From CAYYWV01 sp964475385 (GTDB lineage: Bacteria > Pseudomonadota > Alphaproteobacteria > JAAXGF01): DNA of 10,523 bases. Numbering within the stretch: the stretch's first letter is position 1; every line of letters starts with the position of its first letter. The notes below the pieces were generated by a model that did not search any database, was not told the DNA's origin, and saw nothing but the letters and a program-made list of their open reading frames with translations. Position numbers and translations under genes: made by a program. Positions 1-6,732 of the stretch are shown in pieces. The DNA is taken from positions 1 through 10,523 of the forward strand of contig CAYYWV010000086.1 in the NCBI GenBank assembly GCA_964475385.1, given 5' to 3'.

Positions 1-455
1 ATGTAGGTCGAGGGCCGGAGCCGGAAGGTGTAGCGGTTGCCCTTGGCCCAGGTGATCGCGTCGCTGAGGGGCTCGGCGGCGACGAACAGAACCTTGTTCT
101 GACGCGCGAAGTCGGTCACCGCGAGCCCGATGTGCGAGAAAAAGGTGCCGGCGAGAAGGACCACGCCTTCCTTGCGCACCAGCTCCTCGGCGAGGCGGAC
201 CGCATTGCCCGGCTTGCCGCCGTCGTCGCGGCTGATGACCTCGAGCGGGCGGCCGAGCACGCCGCCCGCGGCGTTGATCTCCTCGACCGCGAGCCGCCAG
301 CCCTTGCGGTAGGGCACGGTGAAGGCGGGAAGCCGCGTGTAGCTGTTGATCTCGCCGATCTTGATCGGCTCGGCCGCCCGCGCGCCTGCCGCGCCCAACA
401 CCGACGCGGCGACGGCCGCGCCGGCGAACGCCAGGATGGTCCTTCGTGAAAGCAT
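1..455 (-). CDS. ABC transporter periplasmic substrate-binding protein (branched-chain amino acid type), C-terminus off the window
   Basis: Only the N-terminal 151 codons are present; the rest lies beyond base 1. The ATG at 455 follows a G-rich Shine-Dalgarno tract (GGGGGACAGGA). The protein opens with a signal peptide (SRRTILAFAGAAVAAS, then AGARA before the mature EPIKIGEI), and the SRRTIL start resembles a twin-arginine motif. The mature part fits the type I periplasmic binding fold of Liv/amide-type receptors (Peripla_BP_6): a first strand IKIGEINS, a helix with AVEEINAAGGVLGRPLEV, the acidic RDDGGKPGNAV segment, then ELVRKEGVVLLAGTFFS and a strand ending VLFVAAEP. Such proteins capture amino acids, amides, urea or aromatic acids for an ABC importer. 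The ligand cannot be read from this half. The gene is last in the visible minus-strand run, 52 nt after the PF06684 gene; permease and ATPase genes may follow outside the window. Confidence 0.9.
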   Translation of the reverse strand, partial: MLSRRTILAFAGAAVAASVLGAAGARAAEPIKIGEINSYTRLPAFTVPYRKGWRLAVEEINAAGGVLGRPLEVISRDDGGKPGNAVRLAEELVRKEGVVLLAGTFFSHIGLAVTDFARQNKVLFVAAEPLSDAITWAKGNRYTFRLRPSTY

Positions 456-472
456 GGTCCTGTCCCCCTTTA

Positions 473-517
473 TTTGCGTGATTTTCGCGAACCCTTGCTT
501 TGGATTTCTAACGCAAA
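473..517 (-). repeat. Inverted repeat in the gap before the substrate-binding protein gene
   Basis: A 7-bp inverted repeat, TTTGCGT (473-479) and ACGCAAA (511-517), surrounds a 31-nt AT-richer loop that contains the palindrome TCGCGA. One arm overlaps the last codons of the PF06684 gene and the other lies about 17 nt before the start codon of the binding-protein gene. On the mRNA it could form a stem. It might be a processing or stabilising hairpin, or a weak operator. This is seen in sequence only. Confidence 0.35.
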
Positions 518-1092
518 CCGTCCTCGCCGCGCACGTCCTCCTTGGCGAGCCCGCCGACGCGGGCGTGCACGCGCCCGCCCGTGGTCATGGCGAGGATCAC
601 GACGATCTCGTCGGCGCGGGGCGCGTCGGCCAGCCCGACCTCGATGGCGTCGAAGTGGCTGCGCACGTAAGACGCGTTGATATGGGTGATCGGCACATCG
701 AGCCGCGCTCCCGGCCGGCCGACCTTCTTGGTCGAGGGCACGATGGCCTTGGCGCCGCCGAGCGCCTCGCGCATGGCGTAGCCCCCGGGCGCGTGCCAGA
801 GCGCGCCGTGCTCGATCTCGCCGGCCTCGCCGACGATCGCTCCCTTGCCGTAGCCTTCGATCCGGGCGGGATCGCCCCCGAGCGCGGCGATCAGGCGCTC
901 GGCCATGGCGAGGCCGAGGGGCTTCAGCGCCTCCATCATGGGCAGGATGTCGGGCTCGTACCGCCCGGCGTAGGGGTTGCGGATCACCGCCGCCGCCGCC
1001 CCGCGCAGAAGCGGGACCGCCGCCGCGGGTCCGCCCTCATGGCGGATCTCCTCGACCCAACTCGCCTGCTTGCGGACCTCGACAAGGGGCAC
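508..1092 (-). CDS. Amino acid synthesis family protein (PF06684, DUF1185)
   Basis: This is a 194-residue soluble protein, the usual size for the family, with no signal peptide. I recognise it from conserved blocks: VIRNPYAGRYEPDI near residues 36-50, GEAGEIEHGALWHAPGG near 88-104, then AKAIVPSTKKVGRPG and LDVPITHINASYVRSHFD to about residue 148, and TGGRVHARVGGL near 171-182. The family was named for a supposed role in amino acid synthesis, but I know of no firm biochemical function. The GTG start at 1092 is chosen because GGGAGGA lies 4 nt upstream and the family's first conserved residues begin there; further in-frame extension would run into the UPF0280 gene. It follows the UPF0280 gene by 29 nt and precedes the substrate-binding protein, so it probably acts in the same pathway. 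Confidence 0.88.
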   Translation of the reverse strand: MPLVEVRKQASWVEEIRHEGGPAAAVPLLRGAAAAVIRNPYAGRYEPDILPMMEALKPLGLAMAERLIAALGGDPARIEGYGKGAIVGEAGEIEHGALWHAPGGYAMREALGGAKAIVPSTKKVGRPGARLDVPITHINASYVRSHFDAIEVGLADAPRADEIVVILAMTTGGRVHARVGGLAKEDVRGEDGLR

Positions 1093-1121
1093 GTCGTCCT
1101 CCCTGTTTCTTCTTTGGGTTG

Positions 1122-2000
1122 TTACGCCTTTTGCGGATGCGGCGTCTCGAGCCGGCCCGGAACCGAGCCTGTGATGCGGAAACGCCGGGCCAATACCAGC
1201 ACGGCGCCGGCGATGAGTCCAGCCTCGCAAAAGCGCCGGGCGCGGGCTTCCCCGGCGTCGAGCGCGGCCTCGATCGCGCCCGCGTCGAGCGCGCCGACCG
1301 CGACCGTCACCGGGCGCTCGCCGAGGTCGCTGTCGGGGTCGAGCTCGCGGGCGGGAACGCGCGTAATCGCCGGATGGTCGACGTCGACGGCGTTGGCGAT
1401 CAGGGTCGCGGCGACGTCGGCGGCGGCCGCGTCGCGGGCGAGCGCGGTCGCCGAATCGGCGATCCCGAGGCTGAAGCTGCGCCCTTTCCACCCGCTGGTC
1501 GCGATCCCGCGAATCCCCGATTCGGCGCGAAGCGTCGCCACCGCGTCGAGCGCCGGACGGGCGAGATCGCCGACCATGCCGGCCTTGAATTGCTCGCCCG
1601 GCGCGAGATGAAGGGCGATATCGCCGCCGTCGTTGACATAGGCGCGCGCGAGCCTCCGGCCCGCAGTCAGCGCGGCGAGGATCTCGTCGGCGACCGCGCC
1701 CGCGACCGCCGCCATCGGGGTGACGAAGACATCGGCGAAAGGGCGGCAGGCGGCGACCATGCGCCGCGCGACCGCGCCGCGGGGCTCGGGCGAATCCGCC
1801 GTCACCGGACGGCGCAGCAGCGCGAGCTCGGCGACCAGAGACTCCAGCAGGCCGTCGAAGCGCGCCGCCGCTTGGGCGTAAGCCCGGCGACGCTCCTCTT
1901 CATCGTCGGCCCAGGCCTCGACGATCAGGTCGATCGGCCCGTGCTGCATATGCAGCCGCCGCCCGTCCGCGAGCCAAGCGATCTGCGGTCCTTCACCCAC
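1122..2000 (-). CDS. UPF0280 family protein (ApbE/FMN-transferase-related)
   Basis: A 292-residue protein with no signal peptide, of typical UPF0280 length. Visible family features are IAWLADGRRLH and QHGPIDLIVEA at the N-terminus, TPMAAVAGAVADEIL (94-108), YVNDGGDIAL (121-130), GIATSGW (165-171), SLGIADSATALA (177-188) and ADVAATLIANAVD (194-206). The NDGGDI block and ADVAAT correspond to the N-x-GGDI and ADALAT motifs of ApbE flavin transferases, so a flavin-dependent or flavin-transfer fold is likely. The HxIDPxTG segment of true ApbE is not seen. The GTG at 2000 has AGGAA 6 nt upstream, directly after the nudC stop, and restores the family N-terminus. The first ATG (1949) would remove 17 conserved residues. 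The gene lies 11 nt after nudC and 29 nt before the PF06684 gene. Its biochemical role is unknown. Confidence 0.87.
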   Translation of the reverse strand: MGEGPQIAWLADGRRLHMQHGPIDLIVEAWADDEEERRRAYAQAAARFDGLLESLVAELALLRRPVTADSPEPRGAVARRMVAACRPFADVFVTPMAAVAGAVADEILAALTAGRRLARAYVNDGGDIALHLAPGEQFKAGMVGDLARPALDAVATLRAESGIRGIATSGWKGRSFSLGIADSATALARDAAAADVAATLIANAVDVDHPAITRVPARELDPDSDLGERPVTVAVGALDAGAIEAALDAGEARARRFCEAGLIAGAVLVLARRFRITGSVPGRLETPHPQKA

Positions 2001-2011
2001 CTGCGGTTCCT

Positions 2012-2929
2012 TCAGTCTTCCCGGCCCGCAAGCCAGTCCTCGACCAGGCGGCGCGCGATCGAGTAAGGGTTGGGCAGGCGGACCTCCCGCCCGGCTTCGC
2101 GCAGCGCCTCGCGCGTGAACCAGCGCGCGTCTTCGAGCTCGTCGCCGTCGATCGCGATCTCGGTGGTCTCGGCGCGGGCGACGAAGCCGAGCATGATCGA
2201 GCCGGGAAACGGCCAGGGCTGCGACGAGTGATAGCGCACCGCGCCGACGCGCACGCCGGCCTCTTCGCGGACCTCGCGGCGGACCGCCTCTTCGAGGCTT
2301 TCGCCGGGCTCGACGAAGCCGGCGAGCGTCGAATAAAGCCCCTCTGGCCAGCGCCGTTGGCGGCCGAGCAGGCAACGCGCGCCGTCGGTCACCAGCATGA
2401 TCACCGCGGGATCGGTGCGCGGGAAGTGATCGGCGGCGCAGTCCGGGTTGGCGCAGCGGCGCAGATGGCCGCCGCTTCGGGGCTCGGTCGGCGCGCCGCA
2501 GACCCCGCAGAAACGGTGCCGCGCGTGCCAGTAGAGAAGCCCGCTCGCATAAGCGAGAAGCGCGGCCTCGGGCGCCGCCATAAGGCCGGCGACGCCGCGC
2601 AAGGACTCGAACCGCGCGCCCGGGGCTTGCGCAACCGCCGCCTCGGCGAGACCGTCATCGCCGCTCACGTCGAGGGCGAAGCGCGCCGCGCCGCAATCGA
2701 GGCCGAGGAAGACGCAAAACGCCCCGGCGGCGCGAAGCGCCCCGGCTTGGGCGGCGTCGAGAAAAGCGGGTCTTGGCGGGTCGTCTCCTGCGACCAGAAA
2801 GCGCGATTCGCGGCCGACGACGAACCGGGCGTCGGGGGCGGCGCGCGCGGATTCGATCCAGCGCGCATCGGCTCGCTGCCTTACGGCCCGCTCAAGCGTC
2901 CCCCCGGCGAAGACGTTCGGTCGCTCCAT
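2012..2929 (-). CDS. nudC: NAD(H) pyrophosphatase NudC (also NAD-RNA decapping Nudix hydrolase)
   Basis: A 305-residue Nudix hydrolase that splits NAD(H) to NMN(H) and AMP. In E. coli the family also removes NAD caps from RNA. A divergent N-terminal domain (1-130) precedes a zinc ribbon with Cys141, Cys144, Cys159 and Cys164. The Nudix box runs from Gly204 to Val226, with GFVEPGE at its start and REVREEAGV at its end. The NudC signature SQPWPFPGS lies at 236-244. All catalytic and metal-binding elements look intact. The ATG at 2929 (MERPNVFAGG) fits family length; the frame stays open further upstream, but that part is low-complexity Arg/Ala sequence. No strong ribosome binding site is visible here. 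It is the first gene of the minus-strand cluster and is divergent from ffs. Confidence 0.95.
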   Translation of the reverse strand: MERPNVFAGGTLERAVRQRADARWIESARAAPDARFVVGRESRFLVAGDDPPRPAFLDAAQAGALRAAGAFCVFLGLDCGAARFALDVSGDDGLAEAAVAQAPGARFESLRGVAGLMAAPEAALLAYASGLLYWHARHRFCGVCGAPTEPRSGGHLRRCANPDCAADHFPRTDPAVIMLVTDGARCLLGRQRRWPEGLYSTLAGFVEPGESLEEAVRREVREEAGVRVGAVRYHSSQPWPFPGSIMLGFVARAETTEIAIDGDELEDARWFTREALREAGREVRLPNPYSIARRLVEDWLAGRED

Positions 2930-3006
2930 GGCGCGAGCGTGGCATAAGGAACGGCGGCCGGGCAAGGCGCGACCGCGGCCGGCTTCGTGCGCGACCGGCG
3001 AAGCTC

Positions 3007-3037
3007 TTGCCCCGGGGGCTCGGAAAGCTGCTATAGT
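3007..3037 (+). promoter_or_regulatory. Candidate sigma-70-type promoter of ffs
   Basis: TTGCCC (3007-3012) and TATAGT (3032-3037) are separated by 19 nt, slightly long. Initiation about 7 nt downstream would fall at or next to the first paired G of the SRP RNA (3044), which supports the assignment. The -10 region contains the self-complementary CTATAG. No good -35 partner was found for use on the other strand. Confidence 0.5.
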
Positions 3038-3040
3038 TGC

Positions 3041-3143
3041 GCCGGGAGGCTGGCGGCGGACAGGCCCCCTCGCCAACCCGGTCAGGTCCGGAAGGAAGCA
3101 GCCGTAACGAGCGCGGGCCTGGGTCGGCGTTCAGTCTCCCACC
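3041..3143 (+). ncRNA. ffs: Signal recognition particle RNA (4.5S, bacterial small type)
   Basis: The universally conserved apical segment is present at 3080-3102 (GGTCAGGTCCGGAAGGAAGC followed by AGCC), which holds the GGAA tetraloop and the symmetric and asymmetric loops bound by Ffh. The terminal stem is visible: GGGAGGCTGG (3044-3053) pairs with the stretch ending in GTCTCCC (3131-3140), with two G-U pairs. The RNA is about 100 nt, without an Alu domain, as in most Gram-negative bacteria. With Ffh and FtsY it targets inner-membrane proteins co-translationally. Exact ends are estimated from the stem. Location just upstream of dnaX is typical of alphaproteobacteria. No strong U-tract terminator follows; only a short GGGG/CCCC hairpin is seen at 3167-3177. 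Confidence 0.95.
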
Positions 3144-3214
3144 CTGTCAACGCCCATCGGCGCTCCGGGGCCGCCCCTTAGCTTGAGCGACGCCCGCCGA
3201 ATGACGTCCGCTGA

Positions 3215-4972
3215 ATGACGACCGAGCCGACCGCCGCGCCCTATCAGGTTCTCGCCCGCAAGTACCGGCCAAGCGCGTTCTCCGAGCTCGTCGGCCAGGA
3301 CGCGCTGGTGCGCACGCTCGCCAATGCGATTGAGAGCGGGCGCATCGCGCATGCTTACATGCTCACGGGCGTGCGCGGCGTCGGCAAGACGACGACCGCG
3401 CGCATCCTCGCCCGGGCGCTCAACTGCGTCGGCCCGGACGGCGCGGGCGGCCCGACGGTCGCCCCGTGCGGGGTTTGCGAGCACTGCCGGGCCATCGCCG
3501 AGGACCGCCACGTCGACGTGATCGAGATGGACGCGGCGAGCCGGACCGGCGTCGACGACATCCGCGAGCTCATCGACGGGGTGCGCTACCGCCCGGTCTC
3601 GGCGCGCTACAAGATCTACATCATCGACGAAGTGCACATGCTTTCGAAGCATGCCTTCAACGCGCTGCTCAAGACCCTTGAGGAGCCGCCGCCGCATGTC
3701 CGCTTCGTCTTCGCGACCACCGAGATCCGCAAGGTGCCGATCACCGTGGTCTCGCGCTGCCAGCGGTTCGACCTCCGCCGGCTCGAATCGGCCGAGCTGA
3801 TCAACCATCTCAAGGCGATCGCGGCCAAGGAGGGCGTCAAGATCGAGGACGGCGCGCTCGCCCTGATCGCGCGGGCCGCCGACGGCTCGGCGCGCGACGC
3901 GCTCTCGATCCTCGACCAGGCGATCGTCCACTGCGCGGGCGAGATTACGGAAGCGCCGGTGCGCGACATGCTGGGGCTCGCCGACCGGGCGCGCGTGTTC
4001 GACCTGTTCGAGGCGGCGATGGCGGGCGACGCCAAGGCGGCGCTCGACGAGATCGGGCGCGCGTACGCCGCGGGCGCCGACCCGCTCACCGTGTTGCAGG
4101 ATCTGCTCGACCTCACCCACTGGCTGACCCGGCTCAAGCTCCTGCCCGAGGCGGCGCGCGACCCCGCCGTGCCCGAGGCCGAGCGCACCCGCGGCGCGGA
4201 CCTCGCCGGCAGGCTTTCGATCCCGACGCTCGCGCGCGCTTGGCAGATGCTGCTCAAAGGGCTTGGCGAAGCGCGCGACGCGCCCGATGCGCTCGCCGCG
4301 GCCGAGATGGCGCTCGTCCGCCTCGCCTATGTGGCCGACCTGCCGAGCCCGGCCGAGGCGGTGGCCGCCCTTTCGGGCGCGCGCGAGCGCCGGTCCGCGG
4401 CCTCGCCCGCGCCGCCGTCGCCCGAGACCGCGCCTCAGCCGCCCAGTCTGCCGCCGCTTTCCGCATCCGGCGACGCTTCCGGCGGCCCCGGTCCCCGGGC
4501 CGCGCTTGCGACCGCGCCCGAAACTGAAACCGTTCCGTCCGCCGAAGCCGAGACCGCGCCCGCGAGCCCCCAAAGCTTCGCCGAGGTCGTCGCGCTCGCC
4601 GCCGCGCGCCGCGAGATGGTGCTGCACGCCTACTTGCGCAACAACGTTCATCTCGTCGGCTTCGAGCCCGGGCGGATCGAGCTTCGCCTCACCGAGGACG
4701 CGCCGCCGCGGCTCAGCAACGAGCTCGCCGACAAGCTCAACGCCTGGACCGGGCGACGCTGGGTGGTGGTGGTCTCGTCGGCCCCCGGCGCGCCGACGCT
4801 TCGCGAGCAGGACGAAGCGGCGCGCGCCGCGCGCATCGCCGAGGCGCGCGGCCATCCGGTCGTCAAGGCGGCGCTCGACGCCTTTCCCGGCGCCGAGATC
4901 ACCGACGTTCGCGTCCGCGCCGATGCGGACGCTCCATCCCCGGCCAACCATGAGGAGACGCCATCGTCATGA
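3215..4972 (+). CDS. dnaX: DNA polymerase III subunit gamma/tau
   Basis: A 585-residue clamp-loader ATPase of the replisome. The AAA+ module has Walker A GVRGVGKT (52-59), a zinc module with Cys71, Cys85, Cys88 and Cys91, Walker B IIDEVH (136-141), sensor 1 ATTE (167-170), the arginine-finger motif SRC (180-182) and sensor 2 GSARDALS (224-231). Domain III ends near 370. A Pro/Ala-rich linker (about 375-455) leads to a C-terminal tau region (455-565) expected to bind the polymerase alpha subunit. I see no A-AAA-AAG-type slippery site, so a shorter gamma form by E. coli-style frameshifting is not indicated. The ATG at 3215 lacks a strong ribosome binding site and overlaps the stop of a 5-codon upstream ORF (3201-3218). 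The gene stop overlaps the ybaB start (ATGA, 4969-4972), so ybaB is probably translationally coupled. Confidence 0.97.
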   Translation: MTTEPTAAPYQVLARKYRPSAFSELVGQDALVRTLANAIESGRIAHAYMLTGVRGVGKTTTARILARALNCVGPDGAGGPTVAPCGVCEHCRAIAEDRHVDVIEMDAASRTGVDDIRELIDGVRYRPVSARYKIYIIDEVHMLSKHAFNALLKTLEEPPPHVRFVFATTEIRKVPITVVSRCQRFDLRRLESAELINHLKAIAAKEGVKIEDGALALIARAADGSARDALSILDQAIVHCAGEITEAPVRDMLGLADRARVFDLFEAAMAGDAKAALDEIGRAYAAGADPLTVLQDLLDLTHWLTRLKLLPEAARDPAVPEAERTRGADLAGRLSIPTLARAWQMLLKGLGEARDAPDALAAAEMALVRLAYVADLPSPAEAVAALSGARERRSAASPAPPSPETAPQPPSLPPLSASGDASGGPGPRAALATAPETETVPSAEAETAPASPQSFAEVVALAAARREMVLHAYLRNNVHLVGFEPGRIELRLTEDAPPRLSNELADKLNAWTGRRWVVVVSSAPGAPTLREQDEAARAARIAEARGHPVVKAALDAFPGAEITDVRVRADADAPSPANHEETPSS

Positions 4973-5292
4973 AAAACCTCGGCCGCCTGATGAAGCAGGC
5001 GCAGGAAATGCAGGCCAAGATGGCCGCGATGCAGGCCAAGCTCGCCGAAGTCGAGATCACGGGCGCTTCGGGCGGCGGTCTGGTGACCGCGACGCTCAAC
5101 GGCAAGGGCGAGCTGCGCGGCCTCAAGATCGACCGCAGCGTGGTCGACCCGGACGAGATCGCGGTGCTCGAGGATCTGATCATCGCCGCCTACAACGACG
5201 CCAAGGCCAAGGTCGAGGCCCATGTCGCCGAGGAGATGAAGAAGCTCACCGGCGGGATTCAGCTTCCGCCGGGCATGGAGATGCCGTTCTGA
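4969..5292 (+). CDS. ybaB: YbaB/EbfC family nucleoid-associated DNA-binding protein
   Basis: A 107-residue protein of normal family length. An N-terminal amphipathic helix rich in Met, Gln and Lys (MKQAQEMQAKMAAMQAKLAE, residues 8-27) is followed by the beta segment with GGGLVTATLNGKGELRGLKID and a C-terminal helix EVLED-like region ending KKLTGGIQLPPGMEMPF. Family members form 'tweezer' dimers that bind DNA and affect nucleoid structure and gene expression. The ATG at 4969 overlaps the dnaX stop and has GAGGAG about 11 nt upstream. The dnaX-ybaB-recR order is widely conserved in bacteria. Confidence 0.95.
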   Translation: MKNLGRLMKQAQEMQAKMAAMQAKLAEVEITGASGGGLVTATLNGKGELRGLKIDRSVVDPDEIAVLEDLIIAAYNDAKAKVEAHVAEEMKKLTGGIQLPPGMEMPF

Positions 5293-5332
5293 GGCCGCGT
5301 CCCTTTGACGGGCCGCGCGTTCGGAGAAGGCC

Positions 5333-5926
5333 ATGACCGGCGGCGAGATCGAGCGGCTGATCCAGATTCTCGCCAAGCTCCCGGGGCTTGGGCCGCGCTC
5401 GGCCCGGCGCGCCGCGCTCTACCTTCTCAAGCGGCGCGAGGCGGCGCTCGTTCCTCTCGTCGCCGCGCTTTCCCAAGCGGCCGAGCGGGTGCGCCCGTGC
5501 GGCGTCTGCGGCAATCTCGACAGCGCCGATCCGTGCGGGATTTGCGCCGACCCGCGGCGCGATCCGTCGGTGATCTGCGTGGTCGAGGAGGTGGCCGATC
5601 TGTGGGCGCTTGAGCGCGCGGGCGTCTTTCGCGGGCGCTATCACGTGCTCGGCGGCGCGCTGTCGGCGCTCGACGGGGTGGGGCCCGAGGATCTCAACAT
5701 CCCAAGACTGGTCGAACGCGCTCGCGCGCCCGCCGTCCGCGAGGTGATCCTCGCCACCGCCGCCACCGTCGACGGCCAGACCACGGCGCACTACATCACA
5801 GACCGGCTCGCCGACTGCGCCGTCACCGTCACCCGCCTCGGCCAGGGCGTGCCGATGGGGGGCGCGCTCGAGTATCTCGACGACGGCACCCTGTCGGCGG
5901 CGTTGCGCGCGCGCAGGCGGCTTTAA
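5333..5926 (+). CDS. recR: Recombination mediator protein RecR
   Basis: A 197-residue protein of full length. A helix-hairpin-helix (LPGLGPRSARRAA, 16-28) is followed by a C4 zinc finger (Cys56, Cys59, Cys68, Cys71), a Toprim domain beginning SVICVVEEVADL (79-90), and the C-terminal signature GVPMGGALEYLDDGTL (172-187). RecR works with RecF/RecO to load RecA on SSB-coated single-stranded gaps. GGAGAAGG sits 2 nt or more before the ATG at 5333. It lies 40 nt after ybaB and ends 19 nt from the convergent DUF218 gene, leaving no room for a conventional terminator hairpin. Confidence 0.97.
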   Translation: MTGGEIERLIQILAKLPGLGPRSARRAALYLLKRREAALVPLVAALSQAAERVRPCGVCGNLDSADPCGICADPRRDPSVICVVEEVADLWALERAGVFRGRYHVLGGALSALDGVGPEDLNIPRLVERARAPAVREVILATAATVDGQTTAHYITDRLADCAVTVTRLGQGVPMGGALEYLDDGTLSAALRARRRL

Positions 5927-5945
5927 ACGTTTCCTCCGGCGGCCG

Positions 5946-6725
5946 TCACGCCCCACCCGCTGCGCCCGTCTGGGGATACGCGAACGCATACCACAGCCGT
6001 CCCGCCCATTCGTAAAGCGCATAGCCGACGCCCGACAGCGCCCCCGCCGTCGGCAGGAAGTCCTCGAACCGAGGGGCGAGCGGTCCCTGGAAACGGGTCG
6101 CCGCCGGAACGACCTCGAAGCCCGCGGCCTCGAAAACGGCCTGCGCCCGCGGCATATGGGCCGCGTGGGTGACGAGGAAGATCCGCCGGATTCCGGCGCG
6201 GGCCAGGATCGCCCGGCTCATCTGCGCGTTCTCGTAGGTCGTGCGCGAGCGGTCCTCGATCCAGCGCACGGGCACGCGGAACTCGTCTTCGAGCGCGCGG
6301 GCCATGACCCGGGCGAGCGGCGTCTTCGCGGGCGCGATGGTCCCGCCGGCGACCAGGATCGGCACGCCTCCGCTCGCGCGGTGGAGCCAGGCGCCGTAAC
6401 GCAGCCGCGCAAGGGTGTAGGGGCCGGCGACGTCGGCGCCGTACTCGGGCGCGTCGCTCTCGATCCCTGCGCCGAGGATCACGATCGCCTCCGCCTTCGC
6501 GCGCTCGATCGCTTCGGGCGCGAGCGGCGGCCCCTCGAGCGCCTTGAGCGCAAGCCCCGCGACCACCGGGGTCGACAGCCAGTAAAGCGCGATCAGGCTC
6601 GCCGCAACCAGACCGCGGCCGAGGCGCGGCCGGCGGCGGCCGATCAGCCAGCCCGCGAGCGCGACGATCAGGATGCTCGCAGGCGGCAGGATGAGGGTCT
6701 TGAGATAGCCGGGAACGAGCCACAT
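5946..6725 (-). CDS. ElyC/SanA/YdcF family (DUF218) inner-membrane protein
   Basis: 259 residues, the same size class as E. coli ElyC. Two hydrophobic N-terminal segments (about 9-28 and 38-60) are followed by a DUF218 domain expected in the periplasm. Family motifs are AIVILGAGI (80-88), VPILVAGG (121-128), the RSRTTYENAQMS block (159-170) with the T-x-x-E-N core, and FLVTHAAHMPRA (183-194). E. coli ElyC affects peptidoglycan assembly and lipid-carrier metabolism; whether this protein does so is inference. The ATG at 6725 comes 7 nt after the stop of the upstream glycosyltransferase, with GGAG overlapping that gene's last codons, so the two are almost certainly co-transcribed. The start excludes a spurious Arg/Ala-rich extension. 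Confidence 0.88.
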   Translation of the reverse strand: MWLVPGYLKTLILPPASILIVALAGWLIGRRRPRLGRGLVAASLIALYWLSTPVVAGLALKALEGPPLAPEAIERAKAEAIVILGAGIESDAPEYGADVAGPYTLARLRYGAWLHRASGGVPILVAGGTIAPAKTPLARVMARALEDEFRVPVRWIEDRSRTTYENAQMSRAILARAGIRRIFLVTHAAHMPRAQAVFEAAGFEVVPAATRFQGPLAPRFEDFLPTAGALSGVGYALYEWAGRLWYAFAYPQTGAAGGA

Positions 6726-6732
6726 GGCAGGC

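Noticed and set aside
346..1611. Plus-strand open frame of about 420 codons across the substrate-binding protein, PF06684 and UPF0280 genes
   Set aside because: It is low-complexity and crosses three real minus-strand genes and their ribosome binding sites, with no recognisable motif.
2982..3004. GCTTCG/CGAAGC hairpin in the nudC-ffs divergent region
   Set aside because: Six pairs in a very GC-rich stretch with several overlapping alternatives (a GCGCGACCG direct repeat as well), and no associated signal beyond chance.
3167..3177. Possible intrinsic terminator after ffs (GGGG-ccg-CCCC then TTA)
   Set aside because: The stem is only four pairs and no U-tract follows, so it is too weak to call.
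3131..4951. Very long open frame on the minus strand opposite dnaX (about 600 codons)
   Set aside because: Its product is Arg/Gly/Asp/Val-rich with no domain or ribosome binding site. It is the expected mirror of a GC-rich gene with few stop codons, and dnaX motifs on the other strand are complete.
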